Assembly: GCA_910578195.1 (NCBI GenBank)
Contig: CAJTOY010000003.1
Coordinates: 211,811-275,810, forward strand
DNA: 64,000 nucleotides
Source: an uncultured Christensenella sp.
GTDB lineage: Bacteria > Bacillota > Clostridia > Christensenellales > Borkfalkiaceae
Direction: 5' to 3'
Each line of letters starts with the position of its first letter. Position 1 is the first letter of the stretch. The notes under the pieces are model-generated. The model was not told where the DNA came from, searched no databases, and saw only the letters and a list, made by a program, of their open reading frames with translations. This document shows, in pieces, positions 1 to 7,615 of this stretch. The position numbers and the translations under genes are program-made.

Positions 1-1
1 G

Positions 2-298
2 GCTTTTTATAAAGAGCTGGGATATATGGAATCACTGTTATGCGCGATTGCAAGGAAAAGAGCGGAGATGATTATGCGTACTACGTCAAAAATCGAAATG
101 GAAAAAGTAATGCGCGTTCACTGTCCGCATTATGATGGGAACAAGTTCGTTCCGGATCGGTACAATGTGCCAGAAGAAGAAATGATATCATGGGCAGAAA
201 CGTCGTTAAAGGCTCCGTTAAATGATATCGGATACCGCCGCTATGCAGAACTGTTCAGACAAATTTTCCCTGAGCAGGCAAAAGAAATATTCAATTAG
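2..298 (+). CDS. Hypothetical protein, 5' end outside the window
   Basis: The reading frame is open from the first bases of the window to a TAG at 296-298, so the true start probably lies upstream. The first Met in view is at 26, but no ribosome binding site supports it and the residues before it (AFYKELGY) look like ordinary protein. The visible part is about 98 residues, polar and mostly helical in character, with no motif I recognise. It is followed after 12 bases by the DUF3849-like gene, so it is probably in the same transcript. Confidence 0.6.
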   Translation, partial: AFYKELGYMESLLCAIARKRAEMIMRTTSKIEMEKVMRVHCPHYDGNKFVPDRYNVPEEEMISWAETSLKAPLNDIGYRRYAELFRQIFPEQAKEIFN

Positions 299-310
299 GA
301 GAAAACAACT

Positions 311-631
311 ATGGCAAAAACAAAAGATTTAAAAGAATGCAAGCAGGCATTTCAGAGCGCAATAACAGAGAACTTCGACGGTATGTGGCTGAAAGACGGT
401 TTCGTGGAAGAATTAATTGAACGTTACGGATTAGAGAGTCTTCTTTATCTGTGTGCGTTGACCATACAAAGCCACGACTCGGACGGCCGCTATTCTCGAA
501 GGAACAAAGAATGGGCAAAGTCCATAGACATTACCGAAAATGAGTTTGAACGGCGTGAGTTGGAAATGAATACTCATCCTGCAGTTCTTGATGGTATAAC
601 CGATATTCTTCTTAGAAGGAGCAGAAAATGA
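311..631 (+). CDS. DUF3849-like accessory protein
   Basis: This 106-residue protein resembles the conserved part of DUF3849 proteins, which are common in Clostridia mobile elements. The match is the run of a Cys-Lys pair, AITENFDGMWL, a helical stretch, then HDSDGRYSRRNKEWAK (about residues 13-70). The family's biochemical role is not known. The start has a GGAG motif at 299-302. The stop overlaps the next start by four bases (ATGA), so translation is probably coupled. The protein is shorter than many DUF3849 proteins, which carry extra N-terminal sequence, so it may be a stand-alone domain. Confidence 0.6.
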   Translation: MAKTKDLKECKQAFQSAITENFDGMWLKDGFVEELIERYGLESLLYLCALTIQSHDSDGRYSRRNKEWAKSIDITENEFERRELEMNTHPAVLDGITDILLRRSRK

Positions 632-816
632 TAGATACATCAAAAAGGCTGATTATTGTAGTGCGCAGGGGAATGGTTGATTCTGTCTATTGCAGTAAGG
701 ATGTATCGTTATCCGGCGCAGAGATTATTGACTTAGACTTGACGGATCTGAACAAAATACGCAGAAACAAGCTGAGCGCAAAAAAAGCCAAACGGCAAAT
801 GCGGCAAATCTATTAA
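628..816 (+). CDS. Small hypothetical protein
   Basis: The 62-residue protein starts on an ATG that overlaps the stop of the previous gene by four bases, which supports it as a real coupled gene. It has a short beta-like N-terminus (RLIIVVRRGM), an acidic middle and a strongly basic tail (KLSAKKAKRQMRQ). The tail could bind nucleic acid, but that is only a guess from charge. No family recognised. Confidence 0.5.
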   Translation: MIDTSKRLIIVVRRGMVDSVYCSKDVSLSGAEIIDLDLTDLNKIRRNKLSAKKAKRQMRQIY

Positions 817-832
817 CAGGAGGAAGCACAAA

Positions 833-952
833 GTGCGAATAAAACAATTTAATCAAGACTCAATGTCTAACAATCTTTGCGGAACTTGTCTTAAGTTCCG
901 CATATCTTTTATAGGCAAATTAACTAGAAGTAGGAGGTATATCTATGAATAA
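833..952 (+). CDS. Possible small GTG-start protein with a CxxC motif
   Basis: A 39-codon frame starts at GTG 833, nine bases after a strong AGGAGG (818-823), and ends at TAA 950-952, overlapping the start of the next gene by eight bases. The product has an NLCGTCLKF motif and a basic C-terminus. The good ribosome binding site and the overlap favour a real gene. The short length leaves real doubt, and the AGGAGG could instead belong to unrelated leader sequence. Confidence 0.35.
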   Translation: MRIKQFNQDSMSNNLCGTCLKFRISFIGKLTRSRRYIYE

Positions 953-1388
953 GAAACTCGATTGGATAGTATTGCTTGAATGTAACGGTCACAAATGTGA
1001 CGTGTGCGGAGAGATTGAATACAACTTTATCGACGGCTTCTGTAATGCTCACACGTTTGGTATGTATAAATATGGACATTCAGAATTTCAGTTGGTTCTT
1101 AATATGGAGTACAAAATGATTCTATATACTTTAAATACGTTGGGCTTACGTGTGCAGGCAGGTAGCGTATTCAAAGACGGCGATATTATCGATGACATGT
1201 TTGAAGGCTATAAAGTTCTCTTAAAGGAATTCGAGGAAAACGGCAAAAAATTTCTGAGAGTAATTATTCCGGACGCAAACCACAAGTTCCCCGACGATGA
1301 AGGCTGTCAATTAGAATATAGTTATCAGGCTTTGCCGATTGAAGACTTATACAAAAACGATACCTTAGTACATGGAAGGGATAATTAA
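945..1388 (+). CDS. DUF4262 domain protein
   Basis: The 147-residue protein matches the layout of DUF4262: an aromatic N-terminal motif (AHTFGMYKYGHSEF), a middle segment ending in RVQAGSVFKDGD, and a C-terminal IPDANHKFPDDEGC followed by a Tyr-Gln pair. A CxxC (C-D-V-C) precedes the domain. DUF4262 proteins are small soluble proteins of unknown activity found widely in bacteria and phages. The start has AGGAGG eight bases upstream. It lies two bases before the next gene, so the two are probably co-translated. Confidence 0.65.
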   Translation: MNKKLDWIVLLECNGHKCDVCGEIEYNFIDGFCNAHTFGMYKYGHSEFQLVLNMEYKMILYTLNTLGLRVQAGSVFKDGDIIDDMFEGYKVLLKEFEENGKKFLRVIIPDANHKFPDDEGCQLEYSYQALPIEDLYKNDTLVHGRDN

Positions 1389-1390
1389 TA

Positions 1391-1618
1391 ATGTTCAGAG
1401 AAGAAATTGAAATTTGTCCTTACTGTGAAAAGGAAATTGCAAAGAAGTGGGATGTCGAGAATAACGGCTATCAAGTAACCTGCCCGAACTGCGGTAAAAA
1501 GATTATGCTATGCGACGCTTGTCTTCATAGCGAAGATAACAAAAAAATGCGTTGCAACTGGTCGGAAGAAAACGGGTGCTTTAGGCATCCAAAAGAAAAA
1601 TCTAAAAAATCAAACTAA
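1391..1618 (+). CDS. Double zinc-ribbon protein
   Basis: The 75-residue protein has two apparent metal sites. The first is a zinc ribbon with C9-x2-C12 and C31-x2-C34. The second is C41-x2-C44 with C55, C63 and perhaps H66. The N-terminal ribbon (CPYCEKE, then CPNCGKK) is the common rubredoxin-knuckle type. Such small proteins usually bind nucleic acid or other proteins, but nothing here identifies the partner. No strong Shine-Dalgarno is visible before the ATG, so coupling to the gene two bases upstream is likely. Confidence 0.6.
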   Translation: MFREEIEICPYCEKEIAKKWDVENNGYQVTCPNCGKKIMLCDACLHSEDNKKMRCNWSEENGCFRHPKEKSKKSN

Positions 1619-1634
1619 CAGGAGAAAAATTATT

Positions 1635-2339
1635 ATGGATAAAAGAATGGAAGACATTTACGAAAACATTAAAAAACACAGACTTACATCGGATTCGGTG
1701 TTTATGTTTCACTGTACAATGTGCGGCGATTGCTGCAGGAATAGAGATGATATACTCTTGAATTCCAAAGACTTGTTTAATCTTGCAAAAGGATTAAAAA
1801 TTGCACCCAAAGATGTCGTAGAAAAGTACTGTGAGACTTATCCGGGAGCTTCTTCAAGAATGCCTATTGTAAGACTGAAACCAGTAGGGTTCGATAAACA
1901 TTGTGCTTTCTTGGAGAGGAACGGTTGTGCAGTGCAAGCATTCAAACCTACAGTGTGCGCCATGTTTCCTATCGGACGTTTTCGCGAATGCGGTAAAGAT
2001 AAACCCGATGAGATAAACTATATGTTCAATGATCCGCACTGCGGGGATAAGCGCGAAATTCATACGGTTCGCGGATGGCTTAGCATGTATGGGATTCCTG
2101 AAAACGACGAATTCTATCTTAAATGGACAAACACGGTTGAAACATTGACAGCATCGCTCTCAAAGTTGGAGAAGTATTTGAAAACAGATACGATGGAAAA
2201 ACTTTGGACATTTGTATACTTTTTTCTTTATCTTAATTACGATGCCGAAAAAGAGTTTATGCCGCAGTTCATAAAGAACTCTGAGATAGTTATCGGCAAC
2301 ATCAAGAATCTCGAAGATAAAAAGGGCGGTGTGATATGA
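1635..2339 (+). CDS. YkgJ-family cysteine cluster protein
   Basis: The 234-residue protein has the YkgJ/UPF0153 pattern: an N-terminal C27-x2-C30-x2-C33-C34 (CTMCGDCC), then a second cluster around HCAFLERNGCAV and KPTVCAMFPIGRF. The eight or so Cys are thought to bind an Fe-S cluster or zinc. The family is often annotated as Fe-S oxidoreductase, but no substrate is established. The C-terminal 80 residues are helical and specific to this protein. AGGAG precedes the start. The stop overlaps the next start by four bases. Confidence 0.7.
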   Translation: MDKRMEDIYENIKKHRLTSDSVFMFHCTMCGDCCRNRDDILLNSKDLFNLAKGLKIAPKDVVEKYCETYPGASSRMPIVRLKPVGFDKHCAFLERNGCAVQAFKPTVCAMFPIGRFRECGKDKPDEINYMFNDPHCGDKREIHTVRGWLSMYGIPENDEFYLKWTNTVETLTASLSKLEKYLKTDTMEKLWTFVYFFLYLNYDAEKEFMPQFIKNSEIVIGNIKNLEDKKGGVI

Positions 2340-2560
2340 AGACTTGGGTCATACCTGTAACGTGGGAGGTATGCGGCAAAGTATCCGTAAAAGCTAATAC
2401 ACTTCAAGAAGCAATGACTATAGCGCGCGACGAAGCGGGAGAAGTTCCGCTTCCTGATGAATCGGATTATGTTGACGGGAGTTGGCAGTTGTCATCTGAG
2501 GATGAAGCGTACATACGCTGCTGTTTTAACGACAGTCAAAAAGATGAAGGAAAGAGCTAA
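2336..2560 (+). CDS. DpnD/PcfM-like small protein
   Basis: The 74-residue protein has the pattern of short mobile-element proteins of the DpnD/PcfM type: a W-x-V-x-G-x-x-S-V strand, then AxTLQEAMTIARD, then an acidic segment with YVDGSWQL. These proteins occur in conjugative elements of Clostridia and streptococci, and their function is unclear. It starts four bases inside the YkgJ-type gene, so it is translationally coupled. It is acidic and lacks membrane segments. Confidence 0.5.
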   Translation: MKTWVIPVTWEVCGKVSVKANTLQEAMTIARDEAGEVPLPDESDYVDGSWQLSSEDEAYIRCCFNDSQKDEGKS

Positions 2561-2632
2561 AATTGGCAAGGAGTCTTATTTAAAATACTGACGAAAAAAA
2601 TGCTAGCCTTTAAAGTGGAACAAAACAACAAA

Positions 2633-2655
2633 GGCCGTAATTCTATTTTACGGTC
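2633..2655 (+). promoter_or_regulatory. Hairpin in the leader of the 2693 gene
   Basis: GGCCGTAA (2633-2640) can pair with TTACGGTC (2648-2655) with one G-U pair and a 7-base loop. It lies 38 bases before the start chosen at 2693 and has no U-tract, so it is not an obvious terminator. It is one of a series of short hairpins placed between genes in this region. Confidence 0.35.
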
Positions 2656-2692
2656 GAATAGCAAAATAAAAAGAATAAAAGGAGGATTAAAA

Positions 2693-3334
2693 ATGGCAGA
2701 AGAACGTAATCAATACCAAATCACTCGCAAAGACGCAAAAAACTGCTTTGTTGAAAGTTTGAGTGATTCGTTTGAGATTGGAAAGATCCATTTTGTATTT
2801 GCGACATACGATACGAGTAAACCGGTAGGGCAAAGACAAATAAGTAATATCCCCATTTACATAACAGTAGATGAGTTTTTAGAGTTGCATCGGAAAGTTG
2901 CTTGCGGTGAGTTGTGGTATATTATGCAAAACAAAAAGAAAAATGCTGACAGTACACCCTTATATCAAAGTCTTGGCGGAACATCGGCAGAGCGTTTGGC
3001 AAAGCAGCAGCGCTCGCGTAGCGATGGAATGAGTCAGTCGCGTATCGTACAGCTCGTTTGCGGTTCTAAAGTTGATTTTTTACTGGTTGCAGAAAGCGGT
3101 CCGGGAGCAACGAATGATAAAGGATTAATTGTTCCTAAGTTCGGCAATAAACCTGAAAACCGTGTTGCTGTGGGTATGACGTTTGAGACATTTGCGGAAC
3201 TCATACTGACAACGTACATTCACTATTCAGCTTGGCTCAGCTCTTTCTATATTCGGAAAGCGATAGTGGATGCAAAGAAGAAACCTAACGGTAGTGTGGA
3301 AGTGCCTTTCAAAAACGATGAGCTTCCATTTTAA
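2693..3334 (+). CDS. Conserved mobile-element hypothetical protein
   Basis: I chose the ATG at 2693 (213 aa) because it has GGAGG (2681-2685) at good spacing; an in-frame ATG at 2600 has none. The protein resembles a conserved group in large Clostridia elements whose function I do not know. Marked segments are KNCFVESLSDSFEIGKIHFVF near the N-terminus, SRSDGMSQSR in the middle and GLIVPKFGNKPENRVAV followed by a helical end. No membrane segments or catalytic motif are evident. A terminator follows at 3360-3391, so it ends the first transcription unit in view. Confidence 0.6.
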   Translation: MAEERNQYQITRKDAKNCFVESLSDSFEIGKIHFVFATYDTSKPVGQRQISNIPIYITVDEFLELHRKVACGELWYIMQNKKKNADSTPLYQSLGGTSAERLAKQQRSRSDGMSQSRIVQLVCGSKVDFLLVAESGPGATNDKGLIVPKFGNKPENRVAVGMTFETFAELILTTYIHYSAWLSSFYIRKAIVDAKKKPNGSVEVPFKNDELPF

Positions 3335-3359
3335 TAATTGATATTTCAATATAAGAATG

Positions 3360-3391
3360 CGGGCATTGGTTAATCCAATGCTCGTTTTTTT
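3360..3391 (+). terminator. Rho-independent terminator
   Basis: CGGGCATTGG (3360-3369) pairs with CCAATGCTCG (3375-3384) over a 5-base loop, with one G-U pair, followed by seven T (3385-3391). It directly follows the 2693-3334 gene. Confidence 0.85.
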
Positions 3392-3420
3392 ATGCTCATA
3401 AAAAGGCAAAAAGTTGGCAC

Positions 3421-3497
3421 TATAATGCGTATGGTTTGAAAAGTTAAATCAGCTATAATGTTAGCGTCGAGAAGTGGGTTCCTAATGGAATCCACTT
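3421..3497 (+). promoter_or_regulatory. Likely promoter region and 5' hairpin of the 3527 operon
   Basis: Two perfect TATAAT boxes lie at 3421-3426 and 3454-3459, just after a terminator, but neither has a convincing -35 at 17 bases. Downstream, AAGTGGGTTCC (3472-3482) pairs with GGAATCCACTT (3487-3497) over a TAAT loop. This hairpin falls in the probable 5' untranslated region, 12 bases before the AAGGAGG used by the 3527 gene. Confidence 0.35.
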
Positions 3498-3526
3498 TAA
3501 ATTTTATAAGAAGGAGGTGATTTTAT

Positions 3527-3778
3527 ATGAAACAATGTGCAAATTGCGGCGCAGAGATTCCCGATGCGGCAACTTTTTGTCCTGTTTGTGGCGAGACAAT
3601 CGAATATCCGCAAAAGATGCGAAAGTATGACAATTACTATGATGATGTCCCTGTTATAGATGCAAAAGTATCCGAGAAAAAGAAACCCGGTTCTGGAACT
3701 GCTCTGAAAATCGGTCTTGTCGTGGGCGGGTTGATTGTTGCGTTATCGGTATGTATCGCAGTCTTATGCTTGATTTAG
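3527..3778 (+). CDS. Zinc-ribbon membrane protein
   Basis: The 83-residue protein starts with a classic zinc ribbon (C4-x2-C7 and C18-x2-C21, CPVCGE), then a charged, Tyr-rich linker, then one C-terminal membrane segment at about 60-83. The order suggests a cytoplasmic ribbon tethered to the membrane. Many Bacillota have such small zinc_ribbon_2 proteins of unknown role. It has a strong AAGGAGG. The next gene's ribosome binding site overlaps its stop codon, so the two are in one operon. Confidence 0.65.
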   Translation: MKQCANCGAEIPDAATFCPVCGETIEYPQKMRKYDNYYDDVPVIDAKVSEKKKPGSGTALKIGLVVGGLIVALSVCIAVLCLI

Positions 3779-3795
3779 GAGGTGATTTAGCAGTT

Positions 3796-4362
3796 ATGAT
3801 GTACTTATCAAAAGGAATTTTATGCAAAGGAGGAAGTAAAAATTGGTTGTACATTCGCCATTTAGGTCAACCAACAGTATTAAACGGCGAAGAAGCGGTT
3901 TTGTGGCAAGAAAGTAGATTCCATTTTTCATATACAATGAATCCGTCAGAAATGGCTATTGTTCAAAAACTAGTAAGAAAAGGAGTAGCTGTTAGTGAAA
4001 ATGGCTGGAGTGAACTTGAAAAATATCATGCATTATGCAGGTGTTCTATCCGTGCTAATCCAAACTTTATAATTGGATTAAAACCTTTTAATGCGCTTGA
4101 AAAACGCATTTTAACGTGGTTAAGAAAAACTGATGCCAACTTGTCGCTTCCTGAATTGATATGTCTTGAGGATAAAGGAATAAAACCAGAACGAAATTTA
4201 CTGTACAGAAAAAATTCCACAGAATTATTTAAACTTATATATCCATGTTATGAATCAATAGCAGGTGATTTGGAAAACAAAATGAGATGCTCTATCGCTA
4301 GACAAAGGACTATAGATGCATTGTTAGAACTATTGCGCAGAAAGCGAGTAGTTATTATATAA
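3796..4362 (+). CDS. Hypothetical protein
   Basis: The start is taken at ATG 3796 (188 aa), 13 bases after AGGAGG 3777-3782; ATG 3799 is equally possible. An earlier in-frame Met at 3751 would lie inside the upstream gene and has no binding site. I do not recognise the family. The N-terminal half looks beta-containing (WLYIRHLGQPTVLNGEEA) and the C-terminal half helical and basic (KMRCSIARQRTIDALLELL). There are four Cys but no metal-site spacing. The C-terminal part could be a winged helix, which is a guess. Confidence 0.5.
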   Translation: MMYLSKGILCKGGSKNWLYIRHLGQPTVLNGEEAVLWQESRFHFSYTMNPSEMAIVQKLVRKGVAVSENGWSELEKYHALCRCSIRANPNFIIGLKPFNALEKRILTWLRKTDANLSLPELICLEDKGIKPERNLLYRKNSTELFKLIYPCYESIAGDLENKMRCSIARQRTIDALLELLRRKRVVII

Positions 4363-4375
4363 AAGGAGACATTTT

Positions 4376-4837
4376 ATGAAGAAAAAATTCAAATCTATTC
4401 CGAAACCGATGAAGACGCAAATATATGTGCGTTTCGGTATTGGTTTCATATCACTTATTGTAGCTGTTTTAATGCTCGCAATAGCTAAGGACTTTATACT
4501 CAGTTTACCGTGTTTATTACTATTTGGGTATATGGCATTATATGGTGCTATTATTCTTTATAACGGTCTTACAGAAAAATTCGTTGCTGTTAGTGGGGAG
4601 TGTGTTAAGATCGAAAGAACACAACTTCGAAAAAGGGTAAAAGTCATTTATATTCAAACAGAGAAAGGGCAAATGAAAGTTCCTATTAGAAAAAGGATTG
4701 GACGGCTTAATGAAGGGGATTTAATAACGATTTATATGCCTATTAAAACACGCATCTATGAGCAGGATAATTTTCTTGTCATTTTCGGTTATTATGCTAT
4801 TGACATTAATCGACAAAACAATCGCATTTCAGTCTGA
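4376..4837 (+). CDS. Small two-helix membrane protein
   Basis: The 153-residue protein has a basic N-terminus, two adjacent membrane segments (about residues 20-37 and 41-62), and a soluble C-terminal half. That half is beta-rich (KVIYIQTEKGQMKVPI, LNEGDLITIYMPI), resembling the small barrel seen in several membrane-anchored proteins. AAAGGAG precedes it at good spacing. It ends the unit that begins at 3527; a separate promoter follows at 4847. No family recognised. Confidence 0.55.
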   Translation: MKKKFKSIPKPMKTQIYVRFGIGFISLIVAVLMLAIAKDFILSLPCLLLFGYMALYGAIILYNGLTEKFVAVSGECVKIERTQLRKRVKVIYIQTEKGQMKVPIRKRIGRLNEGDLITIYMPIKTRIYEQDNFLVIFGYYAIDINRQNNRISV

Positions 4838-4846
4838 TAAAATCTA

Positions 4847-4875
4847 TTGACGGTTGATGCTATATTTGATATAAT
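4847..4875 (+). promoter_or_regulatory. Sigma-70-type promoter of the ssb operon
   Basis: TTGACG (4847-4852), a 17-base spacer and TATAAT (4870-4875), with an extended TGA before the -10. The 14 bases ending at the -10 (ATATTTGATATAAT) are identical to those of the promoter at 31141-31169, which drives the DNA-metabolism operon. The leader is about 165 bases and holds a terminator. Confidence 0.85.
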
Positions 4876-4929
4876 GTAAATATAGTTTCAAGGTTTTCTT
4901 AGAAAATTCATAGTCATCCGATTTTAACA

Positions 4930-4967
4930 GTGTCAATACGCACATGGTGCGCATTGGCGCTTTTTTT
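4930..4967 (+). terminator. Terminator in the ssb leader (attenuator candidate)
   Basis: GTGTCAATACGCAC (4930-4943) pairs with GTGCGCATTGGCGC (4947-4960) with two G-U pairs and one mismatch, then a run of seven T. It lies about 50 bases after the expected start of transcription and 80 bases before ssb. It would cut most transcripts short unless read through. A matching stem with the same GTGTCA...TGGC ends is found at 31222-31252. A further hairpin (GCAGG/CCTGC, 5018-5034) lies just before the ssb ribosome binding site. Confidence 0.75.
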
Positions 4968-5047
4968 ATTTTCTTTCGATTTCTAACCCGATAAAGGTTG
5001 AAATAAATAAATTTATAGCAGGGAGAAAACCTGCAAAGGAGTTTTAA

Positions 5048-5554
5048 ATGTTTAAGGTTTTTGCAACTAACGTAGTAGTATCCAAAGGATATGAAAACAC
5101 ACCTGCACTCAAGTATTTCGGTAAAGACGATTCTTGCGTGCAATTCCGTGTCGGAGAAAAAGTTTACGACACAAATGCCGAGAATAATACCCGTTGGGTA
5201 AATCACACGGTGAAAGCATTTGGAGAGGCGTGCGAACGCATCAAGAAAATGCAACTTAAAGAAGGTTCGTTCGTCAACATTAACGGAAGTCTTACCGAAG
5301 AGGTTTGGACGGAAGGCGAGGGGGACAATCAGGTAAAGAAGAGTGCCCAAGTTATCGTGCTGGATAGCAGAGATAGCATTGAGTACACTTCCGGCGGAGG
5401 TAAAAAGTCCATAAACGACACTCAGGCACAGGGTTCATCTCAGAAGAAAGGGGCATCTGATGCGTCCAATGACGGTAGAAATAATCCGGAAAAATCTGGA
5501 AATTTTACTGGTTACGGACCGTTCGATGGCAAAAATTTCTTCGACGAGAAATAA
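5048..5554 (+). CDS. ssb: Single-stranded DNA-binding protein
   Basis: The 168-residue protein has the SSB plan: an N-terminal OB fold of about 115 residues (segments VQFRVGEKVYD, NTRWVNHTVKAFG, LKEGSFVNINGSLTEEVW, KSAQVIVLDS), a disordered Gly/Ser/Asn-rich linker, and an acidic aromatic tip (FFDEK) like the SSB C-terminus that recruits repair and replication proteins. It is divergent from chromosomal SSB, as is usual for element-borne copies, and probably protects the element's single strands during replication or transfer. AAAGGAG precedes the ATG. Terminators lie on both sides (4930-4967 and 5581-5622), so its expression can be set separately. Confidence 0.8.
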   Translation: MFKVFATNVVVSKGYENTPALKYFGKDDSCVQFRVGEKVYDTNAENNTRWVNHTVKAFGEACERIKKMQLKEGSFVNINGSLTEEVWTEGEGDNQVKKSAQVIVLDSRDSIEYTSGGGKKSINDTQAQGSSQKKGASDASNDGRNNPEKSGNFTGYGPFDGKNFFDEK

Positions 5555-5580
5555 TGCCGGTAAAACAAAGTAAAAGCGTA

Positions 5581-5622
5581 AAGGCGCACATGAGTTTTTA
5601 TAACTTGTGTGCGCCTTTTTTT
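5581..5622 (+). terminator. Rho-independent terminator after ssb
   Basis: AAGGCGCACATGAGTT (5581-5596) pairs with AACTTGTGTGCGCCTT (5602-5617) with two G-U pairs over a 5-base loop, followed by T residues to 5622. No new promoter is evident before the next gene at 5643, so some read-through is likely needed for expression downstream. Confidence 0.85.
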
Positions 5623-5642
5623 GCTTTTCAGGAGAAAAAATT

Positions 5643-6164
5643 ATGAAGACATTAGCAGAATTAAAACGTGAGGCAAAGAGTGGAATATTGGAGGGTAAAT
5701 TTATTCACCATAGTCAATTTGGTGCAAATCTACCCAAGCGTTTGCAGGGATGGCGCAAGTTGATTGATAGCAATTCAGTTGCAATTTACTTTCTTACATC
5801 GGATGGAAAGAAAAGTGAATTGCGCTTGGATAAAGCATCACTTGTTGATTATGATGGTCAAACACTTACAATTTTCAATGCAGGTTATCGTGACCTGACC
5901 GAAGAAGAAAAGTATGTTATGAATGTATGGAAAGAGAAATCAAGTACATCTCAGTTCAAAGCACAAGAAGAATTAGATGCTTTATCTGATGGAAGTTCAA
6001 CTTATTGGGCTAAAGTCTTTTACTTCCGTAAAGTTGGTTATGAGTACCTAATGGGTTTTAATAAACAGCGCGGAATGAAATATGACACTATTATGGGCAA
6101 GGTTCAGGATGATAAAATCAAAGGAACTATTTGTATGCAATATCAGATTCGTAGGGTAGCGTAA
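5643..6164 (+). CDS. Hypothetical protein
   Basis: ATG 5643 (173 aa) is chosen because CAGGAGA lies 9-15 bases upstream; an earlier in-frame start at 5607 falls inside the terminator stem region. I do not recognise a family. The N-terminal 85 residues look beta-rich (VAIYFLTSDGKKSELRL, QTLTIFNAGYRDLTEEE). The C-terminal half has a helix (EEKYVMNVWKEK) and a basic beta segment. The next gene overlaps by one base (TAATG), so the pair is coupled. Confidence 0.55.
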   Translation: MKTLAELKREAKSGILEGKFIHHSQFGANLPKRLQGWRKLIDSNSVAIYFLTSDGKKSELRLDKASLVDYDGQTLTIFNAGYRDLTEEEKYVMNVWKEKSSTSQFKAQEELDALSDGSSTYWAKVFYFRKVGYEYLMGFNKQRGMKYDTIMGKVQDDKIKGTICMQYQIRRVA

Positions 6165-6394
6165 TGGTAAGGAAACAGAGTATAAAAGACGTCGAATGGC
6201 GTTTGCCTAATGCAAAAAAGAATAGTAGACCGATAGCGTATAGTACGGTAGATTCTTCTGAACTCATTGTTTTACTTTACGAACAGTACGGCGATTTGCG
6301 AAAGGTTTACGAGAACCTGCACTATGATGCCGAGGCCAAAAAAGTTGTTTCGGAATATCTGAAACGTAACATATATAACATCAATATTAAATAA
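6164..6394 (+). CDS. Small hypothetical protein
   Basis: The 76-residue protein starts on the A of the previous stop (TAATG), a strong sign of coupled translation. It is basic at the N-terminus (MVRKQSIKDVEWRLPNAKK) and helical at the C-terminus, with ELIVLLYEQYGDLRKVYENL followed by a short basic tail. It has no Cys, membrane segment or known motif. It may work with the upstream 173-residue protein, judging only from coupling. Confidence 0.5.
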   Translation: MVRKQSIKDVEWRLPNAKKNSRPIAYSTVDSSELIVLLYEQYGDLRKVYENLHYDAEAKKVVSEYLKRNIYNINIK

Positions 6395-6406
6395 GGAGAA
6401 ATACTC

Positions 6407-6865
6407 ATGAAAAATAAAATTTTTAAAAACTTATCGATGGAAAAGAAACAAGACATTCTCATACATATCTTGCGCAGCAAAACGAACGGTTTGCTTAAAG
6501 TAACCGAAGAGGTTGCTTTGCTCAGCGCAGGATTAAAGAGAAAACAATTCCAGATTCGCACCTTCAACGATATCAGCTTTTTTGCGAAGGCATTGGACTC
6601 GTCCAAGAACCTTAGTATCGAAACGATTTACGGTGAGATGGCGATGAAAGAAATCAACAAGAGCAATGCCCTTATCGAAACTGGTATTGCGGTCATAGTA
6701 AGCGAAGCAGCGGATAACGCGAAAGCTGTTGATCAGTTGCTTATCTATATTCCTGAAACGCGTAAATGTAAGGGAAACTGCGTTCGTGAAAAGATTATTT
6801 GCGAGCACATTGAGTCTTACGGTGCAGATGCCCTGTGTTGCGGATTGCAACTCGTACAAGTATAA
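6407..6865 (+). CDS. Hypothetical protein with Cys-rich C-terminus
   Basis: The 152-residue protein has a helical N-terminal two thirds (LSMEKKQDILIHILRSKTNG and later EAADNAKAVDQLLIYIP). The C-terminal 35 residues hold five Cys (CKGNC, then IICEHI, then ALCCGL), which may bind a metal. AAGGAG precedes the start, and the next gene follows after ten bases with AAGGAGG. I do not recognise a family and infer no function. Confidence 0.55.
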   Translation: MKNKIFKNLSMEKKQDILIHILRSKTNGLLKVTEEVALLSAGLKRKQFQIRTFNDISFFAKALDSSKNLSIETIYGEMAMKEINKSNALIETGIAVIVSEAADNAKAVDQLLIYIPETRKCKGNCVREKIICEHIESYGADALCCGLQLVQV

Positions 6866-6875
6866 GGAGGGAATT

Positions 6876-7583
6876 ATGGAAAAGAAACTTGCTAAGCTTA
6901 ATAAAGCTGTAATAATTCTTGGCGTTATTGCTATATTAACGCTGTTATTTCGTTTATGGCCGTTTTTCTTTATTGCACTCACCTTCTTTATCGGTGCGCG
7001 TATATGGTGCCGTATACTCAGAGCAAAGCTGCCTAAAGAACTCGACGTTAAAGCTCGTGTCAAAAGAAGGTCCAGTAGAGCAAAGAAGGGTATTGGAGAA
7101 CAAGTGAGTCTGTGGGTAAATGCAGATTATCCGAATGCTAAATGGGTATGGGCACATGTTGATACGATAAAGCGTATAGCAAACGGAGAAGACGTATTTA
7201 TCATACTGAACGGTGCCGGCGGATATAGACGTGCAAGAGTCAATATAACAGGAAATATCGTTGTTGCACTCGAGTATATGAAAGCGCCTATACGAGAATC
7301 AGTATCTGAACAAAGGCTTGAAGAAAATATAGCGGAAACCATTACCGCTGAATCTCCGAGTGTAAACTACGACCTTATGGCTTACGAATGGGTTGAGGCG
7401 CACATCAACGAGTTAAACGAACGCTTGAACGAAGCTGTCGGTGAAGGCATTTCCGATTATTTATTATCGGCAAAAGAATTGCCTATACAGGGAAGCTGGA
7501 CAAGTATTTGTACAGAGCTTATGCGTGCCGGCGTCAGCGAAGCCGAATGTGTTCAGGAAGGAATCAAAATCAAAATCAATTAA
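6876..7583 (+). CDS. Membrane-anchored hypothetical protein
   Basis: The start at ATG 6876 (235 aa) is fixed by AAGGAGGG just upstream; a longer frame from 6729 would lie in the previous gene. Residues about 10-45 are strongly hydrophobic (AVIILGVIAILTLLFRLW, then FFFIALTFFIGARI) and form one or two membrane segments. The rest is soluble: a basic stretch, then a region with VWAHVDTIKRIANGEDVFIIL, then acidic helices. It directly precedes the AAA ATPase and VWA genes and may anchor or feed that complex, which is inference from position only. Confidence 0.55.
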   Translation: MEKKLAKLNKAVIILGVIAILTLLFRLWPFFFIALTFFIGARIWCRILRAKLPKELDVKARVKRRSSRAKKGIGEQVSLWVNADYPNAKWVWAHVDTIKRIANGEDVFIILNGAGGYRRARVNITGNIVVALEYMKAPIRESVSEQRLEENIAETITAESPSVNYDLMAYEWVEAHINELNERLNEAVGEGISDYLLSAKELPIQGSWTSICTELMRAGVSEAECVQEGIKIKIN

Positions 7584-7615
7584 AGCAGTGAACTGCAAAA
7601 GAGGAGTAAATTTAT

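Noticed and set aside
4844..5350. Minus-strand frame across the ssb leader
   Set aside because: It overlaps the promoter, terminator and half of ssb and has no binding site.
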